Origin: JAHDHW01 sp965277415
GTDB lineage: Bacteria > Bacteroidota > Bacteroidia > Chitinophagales > Saprospiraceae
NCBI GenBank assembly: GCA_965277415.1
Contig: CBDICS010000058.1
Location: 76,381-140,380 of the forward strand
Direction of reading: 5' to 3'
Length of the DNA: 64,000 nucleotides
Positions within the stretch are counted from its first letter, which is position 1; every line of letters starts with the position of its first letter. This document shows positions 27,624 to 35,900 of this stretch, piece after piece. The position numbers and the translations under genes were made by a program. Under the pieces are notes generated by a model. That model was not told the origin of the DNA, searched no databases, and was given only the letters and a program-made list of their open reading frames with translations.

Positions 27624-30185
27624 ATGAAAGAAGTAGAAAAAGCATTAGAAACTACGCTTAAACAAGAAATAATAGAAGCTGAAGAGGTAAAAATGGATAC
27701 TGCCGTAAATATTGATTTGACTGAAGGCAGCAATCGGTATCCAGATGTATATACCAATCATCGCCCAAATGAAATAAGAGGTGTAAATAGAGAACCCTAT
27801 AATACTTTTATATTTTCTTGTAAAAATGAAATTCAGCTAAAAGTTGAAGTATATACTCATCGTATTTTTCGATTTAGATATAGTTTAAAAAAAGAATTCC
27901 CTACAGACTTTTCCTATGCGATTGATCAAAACTTTAAAGCGCAGGAAACCACAATTGATTATCAGGTTTTTACAGATCATTTTGAAATCTCAACAGATAG
28001 TCTTACTTGTTGTATTTCAAAAAGCAAATTACAAGTAGTTTTAAAAAATAAAGCCGGAGAAATTGTCTGTGAGGAAGACCAAGGGTTTCATGCTCGTACG
28101 ACCATCCTCAAAGGTTTAGAATATATTGCTATTTCAAAAAAAGCTCAAAAAGGAGCTGCTTATTTTGGACTAGGAGACAAATCTTGTAGTCTAAATCTTA
28201 AAGGGAAAAAACTCGAAAACTGGGTGACAGATGCTTTTGCCTTTGGTGCAGATACAGATCCTTTATACAAAACAATTCCTTTTTATTATGGCCTTAATAA
28301 TGGTCTGGCCTATGGAATCTTTTTTGATAATTCTTATCGAACTCATTTTGATTTTGATAGCGAAAAAACTGGCCAAACCACTTATTCCGCCGCAGGAGGG
28401 GAAATGAATTATTATTTCATTTACGGGCCTGACATCAATGAAGTAGCTACTCAGTATACAGACATCACAGGCAAACCAGAACTACCACCACTTTGGGCAC
28501 TTGGCTTTCATCAATGTCGATGGAGTTATTATCCTGAATCCAGAGTGAAAGAAGTGGCCAAAGAATTTAGAAAGCAAGAAATTCCTTGTGATGCCATCTA
28601 TCTTGATATTGACTACATGGATGAATATCGATGTTTCACCTGGAATAAAAAATATTTTCCAAATCCTACTCAGATGATTCGAGAATTGCGAGAATTAGGG
28701 TTTCGAACCATCGTCATGATTGATCCAGGACTCAAAGTTGATGAGTCTTATCCTGTGTATAAAGAAGGGAAAAAACTTAATTTCTTTTGCAAAAGACCAG
28801 ATGGAGAGGTCATGGAAGGTCCTGTATGGCCGCCTAATTGTGCATTCCCAGATTTTACCATCCCCGGTGCACGCTCCTGGTGGGGTCATCAATATGCTGG
28901 CTTGTATTCTAAAAATCGAGTTGCCGGATTTTGGAACGACATGAATGAGCCCGCTCTTTTTAAAGTAAATTCCAAAACCTTTCCAGAAGATGTAAGACAT
29001 CACTATGAGGGGCATTCTGCCAGCCATTCTAAAGCGCATAATATTTATGGATTATGTATGTCAAAAGCAACAACAGAAGGGCTTTTAAGACTCAAATCAC
29101 ATCGACGCCCTTTTGTTATTACAAGAGCGACTTATAGTGGCGGTCAACGATATGCTTGTGTCTGGACAGGAGATAACGTTGCAAGTTGGGAACATCTGCA
29201 AATAGCGAATATACAATGCCAGCGATTGAGTATTTCTGGTTTTTCATTTGTCGGTTCTGATATTGGAGGCTTTGTAGATATGCCTGATGGAGAACTATTT
29301 GTACGATGGTTACAGTTAGGTGTTTTTCATCCGCTCTATCGAGTTCACAGTATGGGAAATAATACTGACGGCGCTACTGAAGTTGATGGTGAAGTCGTAA
29401 AAGAACAGGAGTTGAATAATAGAATGGATCAAGAACCTTGGGCTTTTGGAACTCAATATACCGCCCTTAGCAAATATGCAATTGAACTACGGTATCAACT
29501 GCTCCCTTATATTTATACTAGCTTTAGAGACTATACAGTCAGTGGAAAACCGATGATTCGTTCTATGATATTTGAAGATCAAAATGATCCAAAGCTTCGG
29601 GAGATAGAGCGTGAATTTATGTTTGGCAAGGATCTACTCGTAAGTCCTGTCATCAAAGCAGGTGTAAAAAAACAAAAAATATACCTACCCAAAGGGCAAT
29701 GGTATCATTACTGGACGGCTGATTTGATTGATGGTGGAAAAATGGTTAAAGTAGCTGCACCACTTCATCAAATTCCTATCATGGTTAAAGCTGGAGCAAT
29801 TATTCCACACTACCCTATTCGTCAAAATACCGATCAAGTCCCTATTGACGAATTAATGCTTCATGTTTATTATAAAAAAGGCAGCACTAGCAGTCAATTA
29901 TATGAAGATCAAGGCGATCATTTTGAACATAAAGCTGAAAATTATAGCCTAAAGGATTACCAATTTACTGGTGCTCAAAATACGGTTGAGCTTAAGCAAA
30001 ACAAATCAGGAGGATTCTCAGATAGCTATTTGCATGTCAATATTTTCCTTTATGGTCTACCCTTTGAGCCCACTACTTGTCAAGTTGATGACCAAATTAT
30101 AGATTTTCAGGCGATCAATAGAAATGGGAATAAGGTTTATATTGTAACTTGTGGAAACAGCTTTCGAAGACTTGAAATGAAGTAG
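27624..30185 (+). CDS. Glycoside hydrolase family 31 (alpha-glucosidase-like)
   Basis: The 853-residue protein has the GH31 architecture: N-terminal beta domain, TIM barrel from about 280, then C-terminal beta domains. The nucleophile Asp is in W-N-D-M-N-E-P (D439) and the acid/base Asp is in G-D-N-V-A-S-W (D517). D-I-D-Y-M-D at about 330 is also a signature. There is no signal peptide, so it acts in the cytoplasm, probably releasing glucose from maltose-type or glycogen-derived alpha-glucans. Other GH31 activities (xylosidase, transglucosylase) cannot be excluded. It is not part of a visible sugar-uptake locus. Confidence 0.95.
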   Translation: MKEVEKALETTLKQEIIEAEEVKMDTAVNIDLTEGSNRYPDVYTNHRPNEIRGVNREPYNTFIFSCKNEIQLKVEVYTHRIFRFRYSLKKEFPTDFSYAIDQNFKAQETTIDYQVFTDHFEISTDSLTCCISKSKLQVVLKNKAGEIVCEEDQGFHARTTILKGLEYIAISKKAQKGAAYFGLGDKSCSLNLKGKKLENWVTDAFAFGADTDPLYKTIPFYYGLNNGLAYGIFFDNSYRTHFDFDSEKTGQTTYSAAGGEMNYYFIYGPDINEVATQYTDITGKPELPPLWALGFHQCRWSYYPESRVKEVAKEFRKQEIPCDAIYLDIDYMDEYRCFTWNKKYFPNPTQMIRELRELGFRTIVMIDPGLKVDESYPVYKEGKKLNFFCKRPDGEVMEGPVWPPNCAFPDFTIPGARSWWGHQYAGLYSKNRVAGFWNDMNEPALFKVNSKTFPEDVRHHYEGHSASHSKAHNIYGLCMSKATTEGLLRLKSHRRPFVITRATYSGGQRYACVWTGDNVASWEHLQIANIQCQRLSISGFSFVGSDIGGFVDMPDGELFVRWLQLGVFHPLYRVHSMGNNTDGATEVDGEVVKEQELNNRMDQEPWAFGTQYTALSKYAIELRYQLLPYIYTSFRDYTVSGKPMIRSMIFEDQNDPKLREIEREFMFGKDLLVSPVIKAGVKKQKIYLPKGQWYHYWTADLIDGGKMVKVAAPLHQIPIMVKAGAIIPHYPIRQNTDQVPIDELMLHVYYKKGSTSSQLYEDQGDHFEHKAENYSLKDYQFTGAQNTVELKQNKSGGFSDSYLHVNIFLYGLPFEPTTCQVDDQIIDFQAINRNGNKVYIVTCGNSFRRLEMK

Positions 30186-30228
30186 GCTTAAGTCTTCCTA
30201 GACAAATTCACCTTTTACTTCTACTACC

Positions 30229-31545
30229 ATGAAAATAAAATATCCATTAGTTCTTATTTGCTTATCATTACTAAATATCCTCTCTGCTCAACATTGGACA
30301 GTCACGGAATTGTCTTCGATGCCAGAAGCAGTAAGTAATAATGCGGTTTGCGAGGGTTTTGTCAATGGTCAACCTTATGTATATTCTTTTGGTGGTATTG
30401 ATGAAACAAAAGAATACAGCGGTATTCACAATCGTGCCTATCGCTATAATATACAAACTGATGAATGGGAGTCGATAGCTCCTCTCCCCGATCCTATGGG
30501 AAAAATTGCAAGTGGAGCCAGCAGAGTAGATGATATTATTTATATAATCGGCGGTTATTATGTTTTTGAAAATGGTTCAGAAACTTCTTCTAATCGAGTC
30601 CATCGCTATAATACGCAAAGCAATACTTACCTCGAAGATGGTGCTAGCATTCCTGTTTCAATTGACGATCATGTACAAGCCGTTTATAAGGATAGCTTGA
30701 TTTATGTGATTACAGGATGGCATGATACTCAAAATGTAACGGATGTTCAAATCTATGACCCAGTAGCCAATGAATGGCATCAGGGAACGCCAATAAGCTG
30801 GATGGAAGAAGCTTCATTTGGTGCTTCAGGAACCATTATTGGAGATACTATATACTTTTATGGAGGTGCAAAGAATGGCGACTTTGGTGCTTCTAGACGA
30901 CTGCGAAAGGGAGCTATCAACCCTGATAACCCTTTAGAGATATCTTGGTCTTCGGAGGTCTTAAGTTTTAGTTTGACTGCATATCGTCCAGCCGCAACGA
31001 GTGTTGGAAATAATGTATATTTTCTTGGAGGTTCAGATCAGACTTATAATTTTGATGGTCTGGCATATAGCAATGGAGCTGGAGTCAATCCGAATAATCG
31101 AAGTTTGGTTTATCAAACCTCAACTGGTTCTTTCGAAGAAGACTTATCAAATAACTTACCTATGGATCTTCGAGGAATTGCTAATGAAAATGATACTGTA
31201 AAATATATTTCTGGTGGTATGTTATCTAATCAAGTTGTAACTAATAAATTATGGAAACTAGTTGCAGATATAACTACAAGTACTTTAAATCCAAACTTGA
31301 ATATAGATTTTATAAAGACCTTTCCTAATCCAGCAAAACAGTATCTGTATATCGAAATACCGACTGATTTAGATTGTAATAATCTTCAAATCCAAATTTT
31401 TAATCAAGTAGGGACAAACATTTTGGAGATACAAAATAGAGGTTGTGAAAATCAAATTGACATAGAATCCTTAGTTCCTGGAATTTATCAAATAAATATC
31501 TCAGATGGAATTCATAGTGGAATAAGTCGATTTGTGAAAATATAA
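30229..31545 (+). CDS. Secreted Kelch-repeat protein with T9SS tail
   Basis: The 438-residue protein has a signal peptide (cut after L-S-A-Q). Several Kelch repeats follow (for example V-Y-S-F-G-G-I-D, I-Y-I-I-G-G-Y and I-Y-F-Y-G-G-A, each followed by Y-x-x-x-x-D-x-W segments), forming a beta-propeller to about residue 345. The C-terminus is a T9SS sorting domain (T-F-P-N-P-A-K-Q). It lies 44 bp after the GH31 gene on the same strand. Its binding partner is unknown. Confidence 0.93.
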   Translation: MKIKYPLVLICLSLLNILSAQHWTVTELSSMPEAVSNNAVCEGFVNGQPYVYSFGGIDETKEYSGIHNRAYRYNIQTDEWESIAPLPDPMGKIASGASRVDDIIYIIGGYYVFENGSETSSNRVHRYNTQSNTYLEDGASIPVSIDDHVQAVYKDSLIYVITGWHDTQNVTDVQIYDPVANEWHQGTPISWMEEASFGASGTIIGDTIYFYGGAKNGDFGASRRLRKGAINPDNPLEISWSSEVLSFSLTAYRPAATSVGNNVYFLGGSDQTYNFDGLAYSNGAGVNPNNRSLVYQTSTGSFEEDLSNNLPMDLRGIANENDTVKYISGGMLSNQVVTNKLWKLVADITTSTLNPNLNIDFIKTFPNPAKQYLYIEIPTDLDCNNLQIQIFNQVGTNILEIQNRGCENQIDIESLVPGIYQINISDGIHSGISRFVKI

Positions 31546-31553
31546 GCATCTAG

Positions 31554-32105
31554 TTAGTTCACCTTCACCCAATCCAAGTCATCAAAAAAATTATCTATCC
31601 ATTTTTCAAACTGGATTAGATTAGCAGGTGCATCGAAGTGATCTAAAATTCTTTTGTCAAGCCCGCCTCTTTTGATATAGGTAATTGTTCTAGGCAAATC
31701 AGAAAGCACACGTCCATCAGTAGGATATTGACTGCGTAAGGCAAAAAAACTGGCCTCTTCCGCAGCAAAGAATATAGATTCTATACCCTGTGCGCTACAC
31801 AATGCTTCATAGTATCCAATCTTCTCTACATGGGTTTTTCCGTGATATATTGCCCTTCCATCAGAATATAGTTTCACAGAATAAGATGGGCAATCACCAT
31901 AACAAGCCGATCGTTGTATTTCGCATAAAACATAAACGGCTTCTTCCTCTTCCACTGCTTCAACTATTTCTTCTTCCTCTATTTCTTTTTCAATCTCCTC
32001 ACCAATATTGGGCGCATCAGTTTCCACTATCACTATCTTTTTACTACATGACAGTACACCAAGTAACAAAAGACTTAAAAACAAAATTAAATATCGAATC
32101 ACCAT
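31554..32105 (-). CDS. DUF6438 domain lipoprotein
   Basis: The 183-residue protein has a lipobox (V-L-S-C, Cys 20) and then an acidic Glu-rich linker (about residues 35-58). A DUF6438-like domain follows: R-S-A-C-Y-G-D-C-P-S-Y-S-V, L-Y-S-D-G-R-A-I-Y and D-L-P-R-T-I-T-Y-I. The C-x-x-x-C pair in A-C-Y-G-D-C is characteristic. The function is unknown. It is convergent with the Kelch gene and follows YidC on the same strand. Confidence 0.85.
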   Translation of the reverse strand: MVIRYLILFLSLLLLGVLSCSKKIVIVETDAPNIGEEIEKEIEEEEIVEAVEEEEAVYVLCEIQRSACYGDCPSYSVKLYSDGRAIYHGKTHVEKIGYYEALCSAQGIESIFFAAEEASFFALRSQYPTDGRVLSDLPRTITYIKRGGLDKRILDHFDAPANLIQFEKWIDNFFDDLDWVKVN

Positions 32106-32147
32106 TTTAAAAATCTAAAAACATCCCTACAATCTAAAATGCTAAGC

Positions 32148-32210
32148 CACTGCACCGAAGGTACCCATCACTATACCGAAGACATCCATCACTTTACCGA
32201 AGGTAACAAT
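32148..32210. repeat. Three tandem 21-bp repeats
   Basis: Units at 32148-32168, 32169-32189 and 32190-32210 share the core CACT..ACCGAAG with small changes. They lie in the 154-bp gap between yidC and the DUF6438 gene. A 61-codon frame runs through them (H-Y-T-E-D-I-H repeats) but overlaps the end of yidC and is not credible as a gene. Confidence 0.75.
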
Positions 32211-32259
32211 CCCTATTTTCTCTCCAAAAGAAAATCTATCCCTATACCACAGGTATCCA

Positions 32260-34146
32260 CTATTTTTTCCGCCCCTTCTTACCTTTCTCCTTCTCCGCCT
32301 GAGCCGCTTGAGCTTGCTTCATAGCATCCGCTAAACGATCTTGAAAACCTCCTTTTTTCTTAGGTTTCTTCCTATACGCCTCCAGTTCTTTTTCAATTTT
32401 CTTTTTATCTATGAGGTATTCCTTGGTTACAATGGTTTGGGTAATATTCATTAAATTACTAAAGAACAAATAACAAGAAAGTCCTGAAGCAAAATTATTA
32501 AAAAAGAACAAAAACATAACGGGCATTGCATATTGCATATATTTCATCATCGGATTGACCGACATATCCATATGTTTGGTATTATAATAAGTATAAATTA
32601 CCGTTGTTACGGCCCAAAGAATAGTAAACAAACTTACATGAGCCCCATAAAATGGAATATCTAAACCAAAAGGAAGGTAAGTAAACACATCATAACTAGA
32701 AAGGTCGGTAGCCCAAAGGAAACTTGCCTGTCTAAATTCAATAGAGGCTGGAAAGAACCGATACAATGCAAACCAAATTGGCATTTGTAATGCAATCGGA
32801 AAACACCCGCCCAATGGATTTACACCAAATTCTCGATACAGTTTCATTGTTTCTACCTGTACAGCCTGTGCATCATCTGGGTTTTTCTCTTTTAATTTTG
32901 TTAATCTTGGTTTTAATGCACCCATTTTAGATTGAGAATGAAGCATCTTATAGGTCAGCGGATATAAAACCAATTTCACTAATAATGTCAACACAAAAAT
33001 CACGATTCCCATACTTCCAATAAAAGAAGATAGCAAATTAAATATAGGTCGAATTAACCATCGATTGATTGTCCCAAAGATACTTCTGCCAAAAGGAACA
33101 ATATCTTCCAGAGCGATATCATAACTGGCTAGTCTATCATATTCATTAGGTCCAATATAAAATTGCATTGAAGCGGAATTATTATTCAAAGGAATTTCTA
33201 CTTGGGAAGTTAATTTCTTTATATCCTCATTCGCTTCATCTGTTAATTCAGTAATCAAATTTGTCTTATCAAAAGCATTATTGGCAATCAAAGTGGTATT
33301 GAAAAACTGATTAGAGTGAGAAACCCACTTTATACGTTTACCATCTACATCTTCAGTATCCGCTCCGGTACAAGAACAATGATCTGGATCATCATCCATT
33401 TCCTTAAAGTAGATCGCTGTATAATTCTGCTCATAGCTAGTATTGTGCTCAATCCGGTCTAGATAATTAACCCAGTTGATTTTTATCTTATCAGCTCGAT
33501 TTCCGACTGCCTGTAAACCAACTAAGTTTACATCATAATCAATGGTATAATCATCAGGAGAGATTGTATACTTCTGCTCAATATAAGCTCCGGAGCCTGC
33601 ATTTGCTCTAAACGTGATAGTATTTCCATTTTCAACACCTTGAAAAATCAAATCTCCAGTATTAACTTTTCCGCCAGCTGCTCCTGCAACATCAAGTTCA
33701 AATTCAAATTTGTTTTTCTCATCCTCTAATAGTTTTAAAGGACTTTTATGCTCTACTCTCGCACTATCTACTGTAAGTTTATCGTATTTTTTTAATTCAA
33801 CCTCTTTTATTCGTCCGCCTTTATTTGTAAAAACAACCTTAAATAGATTATTTTCAATAGTTTGCAACCTTTCACTCCCTTCTACACTTGAGCCAAATGC
33901 CCCATAAGTACTATTTCTTAGTACCATTTTCATAGAATCTGATAATTCAGGGGTGTTTTCAATTGCAACTGTATCTAGTGGATCGAGACCATTTTGAAGT
34001 CGGGCTTGTTCAGCAGCTACATTTTGTAAGGAATCCTGTATTTCTTGGTTTCTTTTAATCTCTTCAGGGCTAGGTCTTCCATAATAAGACCATGCCATGA
34101 CCAATATAAAAATCAGAATTAATCCAGTAATATTATTCTTATCCAT
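32260..34146 (-). CDS. yidC: Membrane protein insertase YidC
   Basis: The 628-residue protein has the Gram-negative layout: one N-terminal helix (I-T-G-L-I-L-I-F-I-L-V-M-A-W-S-Y-Y-G-R-P), a periplasmic beta-sandwich to about 345, then the 60KD_IMP core. The core contains L-Y-P-L-T-Y-K-M, F-P-I-A-L-Q-M-P-I-W-F-A-L-Y and F-L-F-F-F-N-N-F-A-S-G-L. The C-terminus is long and basic (Lys-rich), fitting ribosome contact. It inserts and folds inner-membrane proteins alone or with Sec. The SRP protein gene ffh is in the same window but 11 kb away. Confidence 0.97.
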   Translation of the reverse strand: MDKNNITGLILIFILVMAWSYYGRPSPEEIKRNQEIQDSLQNVAAEQARLQNGLDPLDTVAIENTPELSDSMKMVLRNSTYGAFGSSVEGSERLQTIENNLFKVVFTNKGGRIKEVELKKYDKLTVDSARVEHKSPLKLLEDEKNKFEFELDVAGAAGGKVNTGDLIFQGVENGNTITFRANAGSGAYIEQKYTISPDDYTIDYDVNLVGLQAVGNRADKIKINWVNYLDRIEHNTSYEQNYTAIYFKEMDDDPDHCSCTGADTEDVDGKRIKWVSHSNQFFNTTLIANNAFDKTNLITELTDEANEDIKKLTSQVEIPLNNNSASMQFYIGPNEYDRLASYDIALEDIVPFGRSIFGTINRWLIRPIFNLLSSFIGSMGIVIFVLTLLVKLVLYPLTYKMLHSQSKMGALKPRLTKLKEKNPDDAQAVQVETMKLYREFGVNPLGGCFPIALQMPIWFALYRFFPASIEFRQASFLWATDLSSYDVFTYLPFGLDIPFYGAHVSLFTILWAVTTVIYTYYNTKHMDMSVNPMMKYMQYAMPVMFLFFFNNFASGLSCYLFFSNLMNITQTIVTKEYLIDKKKIEKELEAYRKKPKKKGGFQDRLADAMKQAQAAQAEKEKGKKGRKK

Positions 34147-34287
34147 CTATTGTATAAGTATTAAGTATGTTTAATTGCTTTTAAATGAAACAATGTCCCT
34201 ATAAAATGCTTATAATATAAAAGCGGTTTAACTATCTAACAAATGGCTAAAAGCCAATATTTAAGTAGTTTTTTATCAAAAGCTCCG

Positions 34288-34295
34288 CAAAGGTA
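34288..34295 (-). promoter_or_regulatory. Candidate -7 box for yidC
   Basis: On the minus strand this reads TACCTTTG followed by C, a match to TAnnTTTG. It lies about 140 bp before the yidC start. The -33 element is not evident. Confidence 0.45.
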
Positions 34296-34334
34296 CAATT
34301 TTGTTTATTTTTATCCTGCTAAAATTGCGAATCC

Positions 34335-34760
34335 ATGGATTATAATTCAAATAACATAGACCAATCTCTTATCACAGCATATCAGGATACCGTATATTCC
34401 ACTTTCCAACCTCCTTTGCAGCTCAAAATTGGAGAAAAGAATGAAGCTTTGACCGTCTTCCTATTCGACAATAATGCTTTTACATGGGCTTTTGTTTCAG
34501 CTTCAAATCCTTTTTCGATCAAAATCGAAGCAAAAGAAAATCAAAAACGCCATAGCGCACTCGTCAATTTTGTTAAAAACAGTGGATTGAGGTTCATTGA
34601 AGGGGAAGGAAAAAGTAAAGACTCCACTTGGTCAGAGAAAAGTCTATTCATCCTTGATATATCCAAAAAAGAAGCTATTATACTAGCTCAAAACTTCGAA
34701 CAAAACGCCATTGTCTTTGGTTATTTTGATAGAGCACCGGACTTGGTGCTTTGTAGGTAG
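34335..34760 (+). CDS. DUF3293 domain-containing protein
   Basis: The 141-residue cytoplasmic protein shows the DUF3293 order of motifs: Y-Q-D-T-V-Y near residue 15, F-V-S-A-S-N-P-F-S, E-N-Q-K-R-H, E-G-E-G-K-S-K-D-S-T-W-S-E-K-S-L-F and L-A-Q-N-F-E-Q-N-A-I-V-F. Length fits the family. The function is unknown. It is divergent from yidC. Confidence 0.88.
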   Translation: MDYNSNNIDQSLITAYQDTVYSTFQPPLQLKIGEKNEALTVFLFDNNAFTWAFVSASNPFSIKIEAKENQKRHSALVNFVKNSGLRFIEGEGKSKDSTWSEKSLFILDISKKEAIILAQNFEQNAIVFGYFDRAPDLVLCR

Positions 34761-34977
34761 TTCAGAATCTGCATTTATGATCTTAGCATTTAGAGTTCTT
34801 AAAAACTTTAAGAGTTTTCAAGATTTAGCCCTATCCTTTCTTAAATCTTTCTTAAAACTATAAATAAACAGCACGATTCACTAACGTTTTAGCTTTAGTG
34901 GGGATAAAAGATGTACGGATGGTTTAAAAAATCCTCCAGCTCTTAATCCTATTTCCTAAAATGAAAAATGAATTAAA

Positions 34978-35826
34978 ATGGAACCAACACTTATGATTTC
35001 ATGCTTATTAGCGAGCATAACAATCATTCTTATTTATATTGCTATAAGAATGACTGATTTCAAAAAAATCTTCAAAAGGTCTGGCAAAAAGAATCAAATT
35101 GAAAAATTTGAAATCAGAAAAGAAAGGCTATTTTTTCAAAAATATGCCAATGTTAATTCTAAATTCAGGACAGTTACCATTACTCAGGCAATTATTCAGG
35201 GGTTTGAAATTTTAAATAACATTGCTTCAATCTCCAGCCAGTCTTTGGCTTCACAGGAAAGCAATACTAAAAAACTTACTAGAGAAGCTAGATCCTCTCT
35301 ATTAAATGTGATTCAATCAGAATGTGATCCAGGGGATATTACTTTAAAAGAATTACAGGCTGCCAATGCTGAATATGAGGCTGATTTAAATGAAATATTA
35401 GGCTTCGGAAATTTAAATAAACTTTGTAAATGTCCTGGTGGAGAAGGTTTTTGTGATTGGACACCAGAAATGTTCACGCGGTTTATTGTAAGACGAGATC
35501 TTTGGAATTTAACTAGCATTCAAATTTTTAATGCGAAAACCAATGCTCTAATATCAACCTGGAGTATTAATAATATTGAGTATTCAGGAACGAGGACTAA
35601 TGCCTTAGTCGTCATGAGTAATCAAGATGACCTTGAAAAATTAGCTGCAGGCGCTATGGTAAAAATCATATTTAAATGGTTGGCTATAGAAGATGGAAAA
35701 GAGGTAGAACGCTGTATAATTATAATGAATAAGATTCCTGAGTCTGACAATACCAATACTGGAATAACAACATTAAATCCAGTAGATATACTCAGCGAAA
35801 ATAATAGCAGAGTAGTCAATTCCTAA
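34978..35826 (+). CDS. Membrane-anchored protein of unknown function upstream of the CHAT gene
   Basis: The 282-residue protein has a single N-terminal transmembrane helix (residues 5-24) with a basic cytoplasmic flank (K-K-I-F-K-R-S-G-K-K). Helical sequence follows, then a Cys-containing segment (C-K-C-P-G-G-E-G-F-C-D-W) and a beta-rich domain with W-S-I-N-N-I-E-Y-S-G-T. I do not recognise the family. It is followed by a strong terminator and then the CHAT gene 74 bp on, so the two may be separately controlled members of one locus. Confidence 0.75.
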   Translation: MEPTLMISCLLASITIILIYIAIRMTDFKKIFKRSGKKNQIEKFEIRKERLFFQKYANVNSKFRTVTITQAIIQGFEILNNIASISSQSLASQESNTKKLTREARSSLLNVIQSECDPGDITLKELQAANAEYEADLNEILGFGNLNKLCKCPGGEGFCDWTPEMFTRFIVRRDLWNLTSIQIFNAKTNALISTWSINNIEYSGTRTNALVVMSNQDDLEKLAAGAMVKIIFKWLAIEDGKEVERCIIIMNKIPESDNTNTGITTLNPVDILSENNSRVVNS

Positions 35827-35843
35827 TTTTTTAGTATCTTAAC

Positions 35844-35875
35844 AAGGTGAAGTTTATTTAACTTCACCTTTTTTT
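35844..35875 (+). terminator. Rho-independent terminator
   Basis: AAGGTGAAGTT pairs perfectly with AACTTCACCTT around a TATTT loop, followed by a T-run. It separates the membrane-anchored unknown from the CHAT gene and ends 26 bp before the latter's ATG, so it could also act as an attenuator for it. Confidence 0.88.
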
Positions 35876-35900
35876 ATTTCAACACTTGAGACCCATTAAA

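Noticed and set aside
32139..32324. Short ORF through the 21-bp repeats
   Set aside because: It overlaps the end of yidC on the other strand and is low-complexity.
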